Source: JAUIIK01 sp963709995
Lineage (GTDB): Bacteria; Chloroflexota; Chloroflexia; Thermomicrobiales; CFX8
Reading direction: 5' to 3'
DNA: 64,000 nt
NCBI GenBank assembly: GCA_963709995.1
Contig: CAVPYN010000001.1
Span: forward strand, 186,001-250,000
Each line of letters opens with the position of its first letter. Within the stretch, counting starts at the first letter, position 1. Of the stretch, positions 41,839 through 51,834 are shown piece after piece. Below the pieces are notes generated by a model. The model worked only from the letters and a program-made list of their open reading frames with translations, searched no databases and was not told where the DNA came from. Both the position numbers and the translations under genes were made by a program.

Positions 41839-42687
41839 ATGGCACGTTTGATGCTCATAGGGCAGTTCGCTGCCATCACCCGCATTTCCGTTCGCATGCT
41901 GCGCCATTATGACGAACGCGGCTTGCTTCGCCCAGTTCAGGTTGATCCCAGGACAGGCTACCGCTATTACAGTGCCGGCCAGGCGTCTACCGCGGAGATT
42001 ATCCGGCTGTTGCGATCGTTCGACATGCCGCTCAATCAAATCGCCGCTGCGCTCGATGATAGCCGGTCGGGTAATCTCGCCGTCGCCCTGGCACGCCATC
42101 GAGAGAAGATCGAGGTCGATCTTGGGGAAAAGCGCGGCTCACTCGCGTACCTTGAACGGCTCATTTCCTACGTTGATGAGAACGGCGACTTTCCCAGCGG
42201 AGATATCCAATTGGAGTTCTTCGAAGAACAACAGATCATCAGTCGCCGGGATCTCAGGACGCTGGACGATGTCGGAGTTTTCACCGGGCAAACGATCGGG
42301 CAGCTTTACGTGCACGTTGTTGCCGGGGAGGCTACATCATCAGGCGCCCCGTTCGCGATCTATCGACAGCCAGTAGATGAACTGGATCGATATGGCGTCG
42401 AAGTCTGCTTGCCGGTGTTGCCGTCGAATTGTGGCAATCCTCCGTATGCATCTCGGATAGTCTCTGGCGGGACGTTCGCAGTCCTGAAACATATCGGTCC
42501 ATATGAATCGCTAGGAATAGCCTATCGGGCGCTTGGTACGTGGATGCTAGAGAGAGGGCTTGACCCGGTTGGTCCCCCGAGGGAGATTTACCTGACCTCT
42601 CCTCGCGCCGGTCTCCAGCCGGAGGATTATCGCACCGACGTTGCCTGGCCAGTCGCGCCAGTTTCCGTTCGAGAGGTCTCTTGCTGA
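41839..42687 (+). CDS. MerR-family regulator with GyrI-like effector domain
   Basis: 282 residues from the ATG at 41839 (GGGAG, 5 bases). The N-terminal MerR helix-turn-helix reads LIGQFAAITRISVRMLRHYDERGLLRP and TGYRYYSAGQ, followed by a coiled-coil dimer helix. The C-terminal half (LYVHVVAGEATSSGAPFAIY, SGGTFAVLKHIGPYESLG, YLTSP) is the GyrI/BmrR-type small-molecule-binding barrel. It is a BmrR-like multidrug or metabolite sensor. Its own promoter has the diagnostic spacer. Its target operon is unclear; the Nudix-like gene follows by 78 bp. Confidence 0.88.
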   Translation: MARLMLIGQFAAITRISVRMLRHYDERGLLRPVQVDPRTGYRYYSAGQASTAEIIRLLRSFDMPLNQIAAALDDSRSGNLAVALARHREKIEVDLGEKRGSLAYLERLISYVDENGDFPSGDIQLEFFEEQQIISRRDLRTLDDVGVFTGQTIGQLYVHVVAGEATSSGAPFAIYRQPVDELDRYGVEVCLPVLPSNCGNPPYASRIVSGGTFAVLKHIGPYESLGIAYRALGTWMLERGLDPVGPPREIYLTSPRAGLQPEDYRTDVAWPVAPVSVREVSC

Positions 42688-42765
42688 CACCGGAATTCAT
42701 TCGGAAAGTTCTTCTGTCAGAGCTTTCGAGTTGTTGTTTGCAGAGGCAGGGAAGGAAGCTCTGAA

Positions 42766-43188
42766 ATGGACGCAATCCATCAAGTGAAGCTCGTAGTCGA
42801 TGTTGCTTTGATCCATGAAGGGAAAGTGCTGCTGACTCGCTACCGCGACCCTGACGCCTACGACGGTCAGAAGGGGCTGTTCTTGCCGAATGACCTCCTG
42901 CGAGATCGCGAAGACCCCGAGGATGCTGCTGCGCGAGTGATCGCGGCTCAACTCGGGGTTAGCAACTTGCCATTAGATCTGGCGTTTGCGGAATCATTTA
43001 CCGGACGGGATCGTAGCTGGCACCTGGCGCTGCACTACTTCGTTCGCTGCAACGAGATTCCATCTTTGAAGGTCTCAAGCCAACTCGCCGAACCAGCATG
43101 GTTTGATCTCGACGCGCTGCCGCCCAGATCGGATGTCGCGCACGGAGGCTGGGCATTGCAGACAATTGCCCGGATTCACTCGATGTAG
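42766..43188 (+). CDS. Nudix-fold protein with degenerate Nudix box
   Basis: 140 residues. KLVVDVALIHEGKVLLTRYRD and a late AEPAWFDLDALP match the Nudix fold. The Nudix box should read GX5EX7REUXEEXGU; here the region is LFLPNDLLRDREDPEDAAAR followed by VIAAQLGV, so the REUXEE metal ligands are missing. It is probably not a normal pyrophosphohydrolase and may bind nucleotides or act as a sensor. It has GGAAGG upstream and lies just downstream of the MerR gene. Confidence 0.65.
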   Translation: MDAIHQVKLVVDVALIHEGKVLLTRYRDPDAYDGQKGLFLPNDLLRDREDPEDAAARVIAAQLGVSNLPLDLAFAESFTGRDRSWHLALHYFVRCNEIPSLKVSSQLAEPAWFDLDALPPRSDVAHGGWALQTIARIHSM

Positions 43189-43351
43189 TTCTTGCCGCTT
43201 GTCATCAAGGCATGAGAGTGCGGGAGATCTGTCACATTCGGTTTGTGTCAAGAATGTAGGCCGATCCAATGCGTAAAAGCCTGCCAATCGTGTCCGGCGC
43301 GAGGTCACCGGCCGACTCTAATCTGCCATTCGTGGTCGAATTCGCGTTAGT

Positions 43352-44278
43352 ATGGCTCCAGGATACAAACCCGCAGGATGGGAGCCGGAATTGCCGAATC
43401 AGGATCATAGCGTTGAGATCGGGCTAACGACGGGCAGTCGCTGGAACTGGGACGACATCCGCACGTTCTGGGCGAACGCCGAATCGATGGGGTTTGATTC
43501 ACTCTGGATGAGCGACCACATCATGACAGAGGGTTATACGACCGAGCGCGGCAAGCCCGAGCCAACCAGCCCGGATGTCCCCCCGCCACTCGTCCCGATG
43601 TTGGAGTGCTGGACGCTTCTGGCCGGGGCGGCCAGCCGGACTGAACGGGTCATGACCGGTACGATCGTGTCGCCAGTGACATTTCGTCATCCATCGATGC
43701 TTGCCAAGCAAGCGCTGACGCTCGATCAGATGACCGGCGGCAGGTTCACTCTTGGTCTGGGGGCTGGTTACACTGAGCGCGAGCACAATGCCTTCGGCAT
43801 TGCCTATCCTGCCCCTCGCGAGCGCGTCGAAATGCTTGCCGAGCAGCTGGAAATCATGCGTCTGCTGGAGACCGAGGAGCACGCTTCATTCCAGGGCACA
43901 TACTTCACCCTCGTTCAGGCTCCTGCCGAGCCGAAGCCGGTCAATGGTCATATCCCAATCATGATCGGCGGGACGAGGCCGATGATGATGCGGCTTTGCG
44001 CCGAATACGCCGACCATTACAACGTTGCCGGAAGTCCTAACTACGTGCGTGACCGGTTCGCTGACCTGGCGACCGCATGCGAGAAGATTGGGCGCGATCC
44101 GGCTGAGATCAAACGCTCGGTCGGGCTATTCATCGCTCCAGTCGATCCGTTGTCATCACTCGACCGCGCCCTGCACGTCATTGAGCGCTATCGGGAGGTT
44201 GGCTGTGACGAGATAATCTTCGGGGTCCGTCTCGATCACCTTCCAGTGATCGAACAGCTCGCACAGCATAGGGAATAG
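43352..44278 (+). CDS. LLM-class flavin-dependent oxidoreductase
   Basis: 308 residues, luciferase-like TIM barrel: WANAESMGFDSLWMSDHIM, ERVMTGTIVSPVTFRHPSML, GGRFTLGLGAGYTEREHNAFG and IPIMIGGTRPMMMRL. It uses FMN or F420; the substrate is unknown. The ATG at 43352 lacks an RBS; a TTG at 43391 behind GGGAG would remove 13 residues and start near the usual family position. It is unrelated in detail to the other LLM enzyme at 18990. Confidence 0.82.
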   Translation: MAPGYKPAGWEPELPNQDHSVEIGLTTGSRWNWDDIRTFWANAESMGFDSLWMSDHIMTEGYTTERGKPEPTSPDVPPPLVPMLECWTLLAGAASRTERVMTGTIVSPVTFRHPSMLAKQALTLDQMTGGRFTLGLGAGYTEREHNAFGIAYPAPRERVEMLAEQLEIMRLLETEEHASFQGTYFTLVQAPAEPKPVNGHIPIMIGGTRPMMMRLCAEYADHYNVAGSPNYVRDRFADLATACEKIGRDPAEIKRSVGLFIAPVDPLSSLDRALHVIERYREVGCDEIIFGVRLDHLPVIEQLAQHRE

Positions 44279-44370
44279 GCTGTCGTTCGCGATCGGTGGC
44301 GAAAGATACGCTTCTTTCGCATTTCTCACAGTGACGAACGACATGCTCCAGAGTTCCCGGGGGGATTGAG

Positions 44371-45240
44371 ATGCCGCTATGCCGGTTTCAACTGCATGCT
44401 ACAGGGAGTGAGATCACCCGGCTGGGATGGGTCGACCTCGAACGCCAGCGAGTGTTCGAATTGTCGGAGACGCTCGCTGGCCTCCTGGGGCTTCAGAGCG
44501 ACATACGTCTGAGACGGCTGAATGAATTGCGGCGTTCTGCTGTCGCCACGTTTCCACTTAAGAATGTAATCATGCGGGCTCCGATCGATGAGCAAGAAGT
44601 CTGGGCGGCAGGCGCTACGTATGAGCGAAGCGAGGATGCTCGCGAGCGGGAATCCGTTGAAGCGGACGTGTATCAGCCAGCATACCGTGCGTCACGCCCG
44701 GAGATCTTCTTCAAAGCGCAAGGCTGGCGCTGCGTTGGCGACGGGCAGTTCGTCGGGATTCGCGCGGACTCTACCTGGGACGTGCCAGAGCCAGAACTGA
44801 CACTTGTCATTGACGCTCATGGGGATCTGGCTGGCTACACCATCGGGAACGACATGACTTCTCGTTCGATCGAAGGAGAAGATCCGCGCTACCTGACGCA
44901 GGCGAAGATGTATCACGCTAGTTGTTCGCTTGGCCCCTGGATCATGTTGCGGGAAGAGCTTCCGGATGCGTCCGCGCTTGGGATTTGGATGACAATCAAA
45001 CGAGATGATGCGGAGCTCTGGTCGGGAAACTACTCGACCTCGGGCTTGTGGAGATCGTTCGATGAACTGATCACCTGTCTCTGGGCTGCGTTGGAACACC
45101 CATCCGGTGCATTTCTAATGAGCGGGACCGGGATCGTCCCGCCGAGCGAGTTCACGCTGCAATCGGGCGACTCGATCGAGATCGATATCGAGGGCATCGG
45201 GCGTTTGACCAACAAGGCTATGCGCCTCGAAGCTCGCTAA
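44371..45240 (+). CDS. fumarylacetoacetate-hydrolase (FAA) family protein
   Basis: 289 residues. The N-terminal cap is followed by the FAH core: EVWAAGATYERSEDAR, FFKAQGWRCVG, DVPEPELTLVIDAHGDLAGY, GNDMTSRSIEGEDPRYLTQAKM and a GIVPP(S)EFTLQSGDSIEI tail. Metal-binding Glu/Glu/Asp are in PEPEL and GNDMT regions. Family members cleave or decarboxylate 2-oxo or beta-keto acids, often in aromatic or sugar catabolism (for example 2-keto-3-deoxy sugar acid dehydratases). The substrate is unknown. It may be cotranscribed with the LLM gene 92 bp upstream. Confidence 0.8.
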   Translation: MPLCRFQLHATGSEITRLGWVDLERQRVFELSETLAGLLGLQSDIRLRRLNELRRSAVATFPLKNVIMRAPIDEQEVWAAGATYERSEDARERESVEADVYQPAYRASRPEIFFKAQGWRCVGDGQFVGIRADSTWDVPEPELTLVIDAHGDLAGYTIGNDMTSRSIEGEDPRYLTQAKMYHASCSLGPWIMLREELPDASALGIWMTIKRDDAELWSGNYSTSGLWRSFDELITCLWAALEHPSGAFLMSGTGIVPPSEFTLQSGDSIEIDIEGIGRLTNKAMRLEAR

Positions 45241-45250
45241 CGACCGGTTA

Positions 45251-46219
45251 TCAGGACAGTAGGTCCATGAATCGAATGATTCTCAGGCGGTCTCCACTGA
45301 GACTCTGAGCCTCGGTTCCGCCCACTTGAAGATTGCCGTGGATGCCGTTGATACTCGACACGAGGATCGCGGCGTCGGCGGCGTCCGAAGAAGCGCCGCC
45401 GCTTGCTGGTTCCCCGATGACGATCGCTTTTGCGGGTAGTGAGACAGGCTGGTCGATGCCGAGCCCGTAGCCGGGATCGATGACCGGGATCGGATTGCGC
45501 TGCCAGGACAACAATCCGGCGATCTGTCGCGGCATACGAGGGAGTGGGTGAGGCGTCGGGGCATCGGTTACGAGTCGCACTGTCGCCATTGGCAGCGCCC
45601 AGCGGATATCACTTCCCTCAATATGTACTTCGAGCGCGCGACGATAATCGACCTTCCCATAGCGGCTGATGATGTTCTGCCGGTAGAGATTAACCCGTTG
45701 CCGGAACTCTTGCCCGGCAGTGACGTCGGAAGCCAGGTCGGCCAGGAGAACACGGGTGTCGATGACCAGTTCGATCTCGTCATCTTCGCTCCAGATTGCC
45801 CCGCTTACCGGCACGTCCTTGAGCGCGGCAACGGTATCCGGTAGTTTCAGGATGTCATCGACTCGAATCGTGCGTGATCCGAGAACTCTATCAACGGCGA
45901 TCCCGACCGGTTGTACTCCTCGCAGAATCGCGAGCCTTCCGGGCTTGATCGTCCTGTCTCCTATCTGAAGGAGTTCGGCCCCGCTAGCTATCGCGATGGA
46001 ACCGTAAGCGCTGGCTATCCGGCCAATCCAGACGCTATCCTCTGGATGATCAAGCTCTTCCATGGCTGTGGGCTCGATAACCGCCGCGACGTGATCGAGC
46101 AGGGTGACAAAGCGTATTCCGCCGATCTCCATACGGACGAGCGTGAGCATACTACCGGGCATCTCTGACCGGGTAGCGACCGCGGCGCTGAATTCCATCC
46201 TCGTAGCCTGGGTTACCAT
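45251..46219 (-). CDS. protein with two CheW-like domains
   Basis: 322 residues. Two CheW-type beta-barrels in tandem: one about residues 28-165 (RFVTLLDHVAAVIEP... ILRGVQPVGIAVDRVLGSRTI) and one about 195-320 (RWALPMATVRLVTDAP... GLLSWQRNPIPVIDPG). CheW domains link receptors to CheA. It is last in the chemosensory operon, 57 bp after the CheA stop, and could clamp two receptors or two CheA molecules. The second domain is more diverged. Confidence 0.75.
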   Translation of the reverse strand: MVTQATRMEFSAAVATRSEMPGSMLTLVRMEIGGIRFVTLLDHVAAVIEPTAMEELDHPEDSVWIGRIASAYGSIAIASGAELLQIGDRTIKPGRLAILRGVQPVGIAVDRVLGSRTIRVDDILKLPDTVAALKDVPVSGAIWSEDDEIELVIDTRVLLADLASDVTAGQEFRQRVNLYRQNIISRYGKVDYRRALEVHIEGSDIRWALPMATVRLVTDAPTPHPLPRMPRQIAGLLSWQRNPIPVIDPGYGLGIDQPVSLPAKAIVIGEPASGGASSDAADAAILVSSINGIHGNLQVGGTEAQSLSGDRLRIIRFMDLLS

Positions 46220-46276
46220 CGCTTGCTCCGATTCGCCACTTCCAGTGAAGATCTGACGATCTCCTGAGCTGGAAAA

Positions 46277-49200
46277 CTACCGGGACGGAACATGAGACAG
46301 TTCCTCGATCATGGCGATTAGTTCCTGTTCCTGGAATGGCTTGACGAGATATCCGTCGGCGCCCAAGCTGTATGCTCGATCTCGATGCTTCTCGCCCGAC
46401 CGTGAGGTCAGGACCACGATTGGTAGATCGGTGAAGATGCTCTTTGAACGGATGGATGAGACGAGCTCGAAGCCGTCCATGCGTGGCATCTCGATATCGG
46501 TGAGGACCACGTCAACCTGATGTTGGTCGAGCATGTCCAGGGCCTCGGCGCCATCCCGCGCCAGCAGGGTAGACCAGCCGTGGCGTTGCGCTATGCGGCT
46601 TACGACCCTACGTACGCTCAGGGAATCATCGACAATCAGAATTGACCGCTGGCGACTGGCCGGCAGACTATCTGCCTCCGGCTCTTCGGTTAGTGCGTCT
46701 GTTCTCTCCACGACGGCTGGCGCGGCCGATAGGCGGGTGCCAATCGTGTCAATCCCAAGCAGGGTGGGAACATCCACAATCAGGGCAACATCGCCATGGC
46801 CGAGGATGGTCGCTCCCATGATCCCGGGCATCGAGCGTACGAAGCGCCCCATCGGCTTGACGACTATCTCCTGCTGAGCGTGCAGATCGTCGACGATGAG
46901 CGCCCAGCGCTTCCCGGCGACTTCCGCGATCATCACCCAACCGCCGGAGCGTTCCATAACCGGAATCGTGGCGCGGCCAAGCCGGCTGCCGATGTCAACG
47001 ACCGGGATGACCTGATCGGCAGACTCGATGACGATTGTTTCCCCGATTTGGGTGAGTGGTTGATCCACCCGGTCGATCACGTAATCGACAGCCGAGACGG
47101 GAATAGCGAATTCGCCATTTCCGGCAGTCACGAGGAACGCTTGTATCACTGAGAGCATGACCGGTAGCCGTAGGCTGAATACGGTTCCACGGCCTGGTAC
47201 CGACTCGACAGTCACTCTTCCCTTATAGCGTTCGACCGTCTGCTCGACGATATCTAGCCCGAGGCCGCGTCCAGAAATGTCGTCAGCCTGGCCGCGAGTT
47301 GTGAAACCGGGCTCGAAGAGGAGTGACAGCGCTTCACTGCTTGACATGTTGCCATCAGTGATTAGTCCGATTTCCAAAGCGCGTTCGATGACGAGTTCAT
47401 GATCGATGCCAGCACCGTCGTCGATGATCTCGATGACGGCATCACTTCCTTCTCGGAATGCGCGAATACGGATTGTGCCAGCTTCGGGCTTGCCGCTTCT
47501 ACGTCTTGTTTGCTCATCTTCAATGCCGTGATCAACCGCGTTGCGCAGGAGATGGAGTAGGGATTCACTCAGGGTGTCAAGCAGCAGTTTGTCGAAGGGG
47601 GTTTCGCCGCCTTCCAGGACCAGGCTGACGTTCTTCTCGCGCCGGGCCGCCGCGCGGCGGACGACTCTGTAGAGTCTGGGCGCGAGGGATGCGATCGGCA
47701 CCATCCGGATGTCCATGAGTTCATCCTGAAGGGTGCTCGTTAGCCGTCGCTGGCGGGTGGACAGCGTGTCGAGATCGCCCCTCAGTGCTGAGATCTCACC
47801 GACGGCAGCGGTGACATCCGCGCCGACCTCGGCGAGTTGCTGGATCAACCGGTCGAACTCGGTGTAGCGATCCATCTCAAGCACGTCCCAATCACTGTGG
47901 GACGTGGGACTTATCAGTATCGGATCGCTGGAACTACCGAGCTCTCCGCGTAGAAGGCGGCCAATCGCGTCCTCGGCATGCGCCTCTCGCTCCAGAAGGT
48001 AATTTGAACGCTGGAGACGGGCTGCAGCCGTGGAGAGGTCGTCGAGGGTCGTGGAAAGCCGATCGAGCCTCTCTTCGAGGCCGGATCGATTGACGACCAT
48101 CTCGCCGACGGTGTTGAGCAGGCCATCGACTCGCCCGATTTCGATTCTGAGCGTCGGATTCTGCCGCTCTTCTTCACTGCGACCGAATAGCGTTTCTTTG
48201 CGCCGCGCCAGTTCGGCCTCGATCTCATCGATCCCCAGCAACAGTTCATCGACAAACTCTCGACCGCTGAGGGGTCCCAAACGCTCGTGGTTCGCAAGGG
48301 AGTCTTCGAGAACATGAGCCCGGCCGGATACCGTGTCGAAGTCAGCCGCCGACGCCGCGCCTTTCAGCGTATGGAGCGCGCGCTTGATCTCGACTATCGG
48401 ATCTGTCGCCTCGGGATCGCGGTCCAGCAGCATCGCCGCCCGGCCCAGAGCCTCAAGGTGATCGGACGCCTCGAGCGAGAATGTCTCGAACATTTCGATT
48501 TCGAGTGCCCGCTCGCTGCTCTCGTCAAAGACGGAAACCGGCGCCGGTTCATCAATGGGTTCGTTCACCTCCGGAACCGGTGCAGAGAAAGCCATGTCCA
48601 AGAGCGCCGAACTCAGCGCTGCCGAACCCGTGGCGCTGAGGATGCTCTCGATGTCGACAATGCCGGGGCGCAAGGTGTCCGTCGTCGTGCCGGTTAGCCT
48701 GTTGGTGTCGGAGGAAGGTTCGGACCCAGACCGGGATTCGATTGCCGGAGCGGCCACGTGATCTTCCGTGGCGTCGATGACTGGGACTTCGTTAGTATCA
48801 AGAGGCTCGACATCCATTTCGGCTGATTGGTCGATCGGCTCTACCTGATCAAGCCAGTCTGGCGAGGTGATCGTGTCATCCTCGATCTCGGCGACCAGTC
48901 GATCCAGTTCCTCATCATCAACGTCGGGGAACTCGCCAACGTAATCGTCGGTTGACCTGTCCATCGTGTCTTCTATATCGAACGGTTCAAGATCGAGATC
49001 GACCAGCAGGCCTTCTTCGATCTCTTCGACGTAGCCTGGAACCGGATCATCGGCGGTCTGGTCGTCCTCCAGAAGCAAGTCGATACCGTCATGGTCCGCC
49101 TCGATCTCTGGGAGCGGGCTAGCGTCTGGATGCTCACCATCCGAAGCTTCAGCTTCGATCGGATGCGCTGCTTCATCCAGAATCAGATCGTCAGCGCCAT

Positions 49201-51490
49201 CGTGATCGAGGACCGAAAGCGGCAGTCTGGACGGGGATTCGATAGCTGCAAGCACCGCAGCCGCCATGATTTCGGAGAGATCTCCGTCCTCGCGTTGACG
49301 AACAACGTCCTGGTCGGGCGGCAACGCAGTCTCGACTGCTGCCATATCCGGGAGTTCGGCTTCAGCTTCGATCTGCGGCTCTTCCAACGGGGAGGAGTCT
49401 GATTCCACGTCTATAGCTGATAGATCTTCCTGCGCCGCCTCAACAAGCTCAGGAGGAAGCGCGCCGGAATCAATGAGATCAGCGTCCGTCGCGGCATCAG
49501 TTTCCTCGACCTGGACGTCACCGACTACGAATCCGGTTTGCAGGTCTGCGTCTTCTTCACCCGCATGGATAACCGCGTCAAATTGTTCGCTGGGCACGGC
49601 ATCCGTTGCTGAGGCGCCTTCACCTCCGAGGCTGATTGGAGCGATTTCCTGGATCGGCTCGAAGAACGCATCGGCTACGGATTCATCAACCGGACCGGGT
49701 GTGAACTCATCGCTCCGCATGTCGTCGAGCGATCCCCAGAACGGTTCTGTCTGAGGTCTATCGTCGAAGCGCAGGAGGTTTGTGCCCGGTCGATCCGATT
49801 CGGTGAGCCATTCAGCATTGTCATCTGCTGGCTCGCCAGCATCGATTTCGTCTATCGATGGGATGTTGTTGAAGAATGCGGCTGAGTCTTCGGCATGAAT
49901 CTCGGTGTCGAGATCGTCGATAAATCCGGATTCTTCAGTCAGTTCTTCCGCGAGCTGATCGGTGCTCACTGCGCTTCGCAGCAAGTGCTCTGTGCCAGGC
50001 GTCCAGAATGGTTCCGATTGCGGTCTATCTTCTTTTAGTGCTTCGTCCTGTCCCTCGTCCACTGGTTGCGCGTCCGAATCGACCTCGGGAGCACTCCAGA
50101 ATGGCGTGCCAGTAGATTCTTCAACCGGCCCGGCCACAATGACGTCCTCAAATACCTCTTGCAGATCAACATTGGCAGGAGCGTCGATGTCTACGACTTC
50201 CTCTGCGACAATTCTGTCTTCAGGCTCGTCGTGGATCTCTACGATCGCGTCGGCGCCAGCATCATCTTCGGGCAGTTTCGGAATCTCCGTCGTGTCCTCG
50301 GCTTTTGCTGGCCGGGCTTCAACGGGCGTTTCTCCGGCCTGGGGAGCGACGTCCGTTGTCCCGACGACCGAAGTCGCACGCCCGTAGCGGTTGTGATCGA
50401 TTGAAAGCGTTTCGGCTTCGGCGTCCGCCATGGCCAGTTGCTCCCGCAGGACATTGGCCCGCTGGACGACCGAGTTGCTTGGCGAGGTGAAGCCAGATAG
50501 ATCGTTCAAGTGAGGCATCATCGCCCGGAGCATCTTCCAGCTCACAGCGACGAGTTCCAGTGCTTCACGCGAAATGGGCTTGTTGCGGGCGATGTGCTCG
50601 TCCATCAGGTGTTCGATCGCTGCTCCGATTTGCCCGACGATGGGGAAACCGGTCATGTTCGCGGCGCCCTTGAGGGTATGGGCGGCGCGATTCAGGCGCT
50701 CAATTGCATCGACGTCGTCCGGTGATGCTGCAAGGATCCTGATGTTGTCTCCGAACGAACCGATGATATCGAGAGCTTCGTCCTCGAATATCGCCCGTAG
50801 CTCCGGATCGACCTCCGGAAGTTTTTCAGTTGGTTGCGGGGGAATTGGCACGATCCGGGCGGGTTCGCCGCCAACAGGCCTGGTGGGCGCAGAATGAAAC
50901 TGCAGCGGCACCGTCGGTCCGGCTTCAGGGATTTCACCGAGCGGGCCCGAGGGTGACATGCGAGTTCCAGTGCCAAGTTTTTCTGTGTCGACGGCTTCTG
51001 GAGGCATAATGCGGTCGGTTGGCGCGGTGCGTTCGTCATCTCCAAAGAGGGCATCGAGATCGGTTCGCGTACGTAGTCTCCCGGTGCCTGGAAGAGGACC
51101 ACTGAAGGCTGGGATCGCTTCATAGATCGTCTTTGCTCGCAGGACGATCGGATCGATGTCCTCGCCCCGATCTAGCGACTGCAGAAAATCTTCCATCGCC
51201 GTGCTGAGCCCACTGAGCCGTCGTACGGCTTCGTCCGGTGCGATCTCCTGATTGACCTGGATCGTCTCGAAGGATTCAGTGAGCCAGCCAGCGATCGATA
51301 CGAGACCATCGACCATCAGGATCTGACCGGCGCCACGAATCATTACCAGCGCCTGAACGGCCTGGCCGACAACGACTGCGTCTCGATTGGGCTGCGCGAA
51401 CTCCTGCACGCCGGCATTGACCGTCTCAATATAGGGTCGTAGCTCGGTTACAAAATTACTGATTAGTTCGCGGTCGGCCTGTGAAACCAT
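46277..51490 (-). CDS. cheA: giant hybrid CheA-type sensor kinase
   Basis: 1737 residues. Residues about 1-110 form an Hpt-like bundle without the phosphoryl His (the site reads LVMIRGAG). A true Hpt follows with His271 (AAHTLKGAANMTG), then an acidic linker (about 370-980), a second Hpt with His1040 (ALHTLKGAAS), the dimerisation and HATPase domains (NAVDHGIEDEQ; DDGAGID; GRGLGLDIV), a CheW-like domain and a C-terminal REC domain with Asp1665. The layout resembles the PilL/ChpA kinases of type IV pilus systems. The linker carries three (P)FW motifs near residues 465, 495 and 585. Intact despite its size. Confidence 0.9.
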   Translation of the reverse strand: MVSQADRELISNFVTELRPYIETVNAGVQEFAQPNRDAVVVGQAVQALVMIRGAGQILMVDGLVSIAGWLTESFETIQVNQEIAPDEAVRRLSGLSTAMEDFLQSLDRGEDIDPIVLRAKTIYEAIPAFSGPLPGTGRLRTRTDLDALFGDDERTAPTDRIMPPEAVDTEKLGTGTRMSPSGPLGEIPEAGPTVPLQFHSAPTRPVGGEPARIVPIPPQPTEKLPEVDPELRAIFEDEALDIIGSFGDNIRILAASPDDVDAIERLNRAAHTLKGAANMTGFPIVGQIGAAIEHLMDEHIARNKPISREALELVAVSWKMLRAMMPHLNDLSGFTSPSNSVVQRANVLREQLAMADAEAETLSIDHNRYGRATSVVGTTDVAPQAGETPVEARPAKAEDTTEIPKLPEDDAGADAIVEIHDEPEDRIVAEEVVDIDAPANVDLQEVFEDVIVAGPVEESTGTPFWSAPEVDSDAQPVDEGQDEALKEDRPQSEPFWTPGTEHLLRSAVSTDQLAEELTEESGFIDDLDTEIHAEDSAAFFNNIPSIDEIDAGEPADDNAEWLTESDRPGTNLLRFDDRPQTEPFWGSLDDMRSDEFTPGPVDESVADAFFEPIQEIAPISLGGEGASATDAVPSEQFDAVIHAGEEDADLQTGFVVGDVQVEETDAATDADLIDSGALPPELVEAAQEDLSAIDVESDSSPLEEPQIEAEAELPDMAAVETALPPDQDVVRQREDGDLSEIMAAAVLAAIESPSRLPLSVLDHDGADDLILDEAAHPIEAEASDGEHPDASPLPEIEADHDGIDLLLEDDQTADDPVPGYVEEIEEGLLVDLDLEPFDIEDTMDRSTDDYVGEFPDVDDEELDRLVAEIEDDTITSPDWLDQVEPIDQSAEMDVEPLDTNEVPVIDATEDHVAAPAIESRSGSEPSSDTNRLTGTTTDTLRPGIVDIESILSATGSAALSSALLDMAFSAPVPEVNEPIDEPAPVSVFDESSERALEIEMFETFSLEASDHLEALGRAAMLLDRDPEATDPIVEIKRALHTLKGAASAADFDTVSGRAHVLEDSLANHERLGPLSGREFVDELLLGIDEIEAELARRKETLFGRSEEERQNPTLRIEIGRVDGLLNTVGEMVVNRSGLEERLDRLSTTLDDLSTAAARLQRSNYLLEREAHAEDAIGRLLRGELGSSSDPILISPTSHSDWDVLEMDRYTEFDRLIQQLAEVGADVTAAVGEISALRGDLDTLSTRQRRLTSTLQDELMDIRMVPIASLAPRLYRVVRRAAARREKNVSLVLEGGETPFDKLLLDTLSESLLHLLRNAVDHGIEDEQTRRRSGKPEAGTIRIRAFREGSDAVIEIIDDGAGIDHELVIERALEIGLITDGNMSSSEALSLLFEPGFTTRGQADDISGRGLGLDIVEQTVERYKGRVTVESVPGRGTVFSLRLPVMLSVIQAFLVTAGNGEFAIPVSAVDYVIDRVDQPLTQIGETIVIESADQVIPVVDIGSRLGRATIPVMERSGGWVMIAEVAGKRWALIVDDLHAQQEIVVKPMGRFVRSMPGIMGATILGHGDVALIVDVPTLLGIDTIGTRLSAAPAVVERTDALTEEPEADSLPASRQRSILIVDDSLSVRRVVSRIAQRHGWSTLLARDGAEALDMLDQHQVDVVLTDIEMPRMDGFELVSSIRSKSIFTDLPIVVLTSRSGEKHRDRAYSLGADGYLVKPFQEQELIAMIEELSHVPSR

Positions 51491-51834
51491 CGGTGCCTCC
51501 TCATGAACGGTGCTCTACCCGCAGGGACGCAACTCGCTTAGCGAGCGGGTTACACCGAACACTGGTTCGGTTGGCATGTATGCCACTCGTGTTAGCCCGC
51601 ATCGGGCTGGTTTAGAGTGGATTCGTCCGTTCTGCTCAACGTTTCCCGATCCACGGAGGCGATCGGGCGCGATACGTTCGCCGGCAGAACGCGAACGGGC
51701 CGCCAGATTCAAGTTTGGCAGCGTGCGACCTCTTCGCTGCGTGCTGCCTGGCGTCTGCTCGGTAAAGACATCACTGATAGACACGGCCTGACTAGTCTCC
51801 GTCCGCTGGAGTTGGCGCCACCATCGGCATAGAG

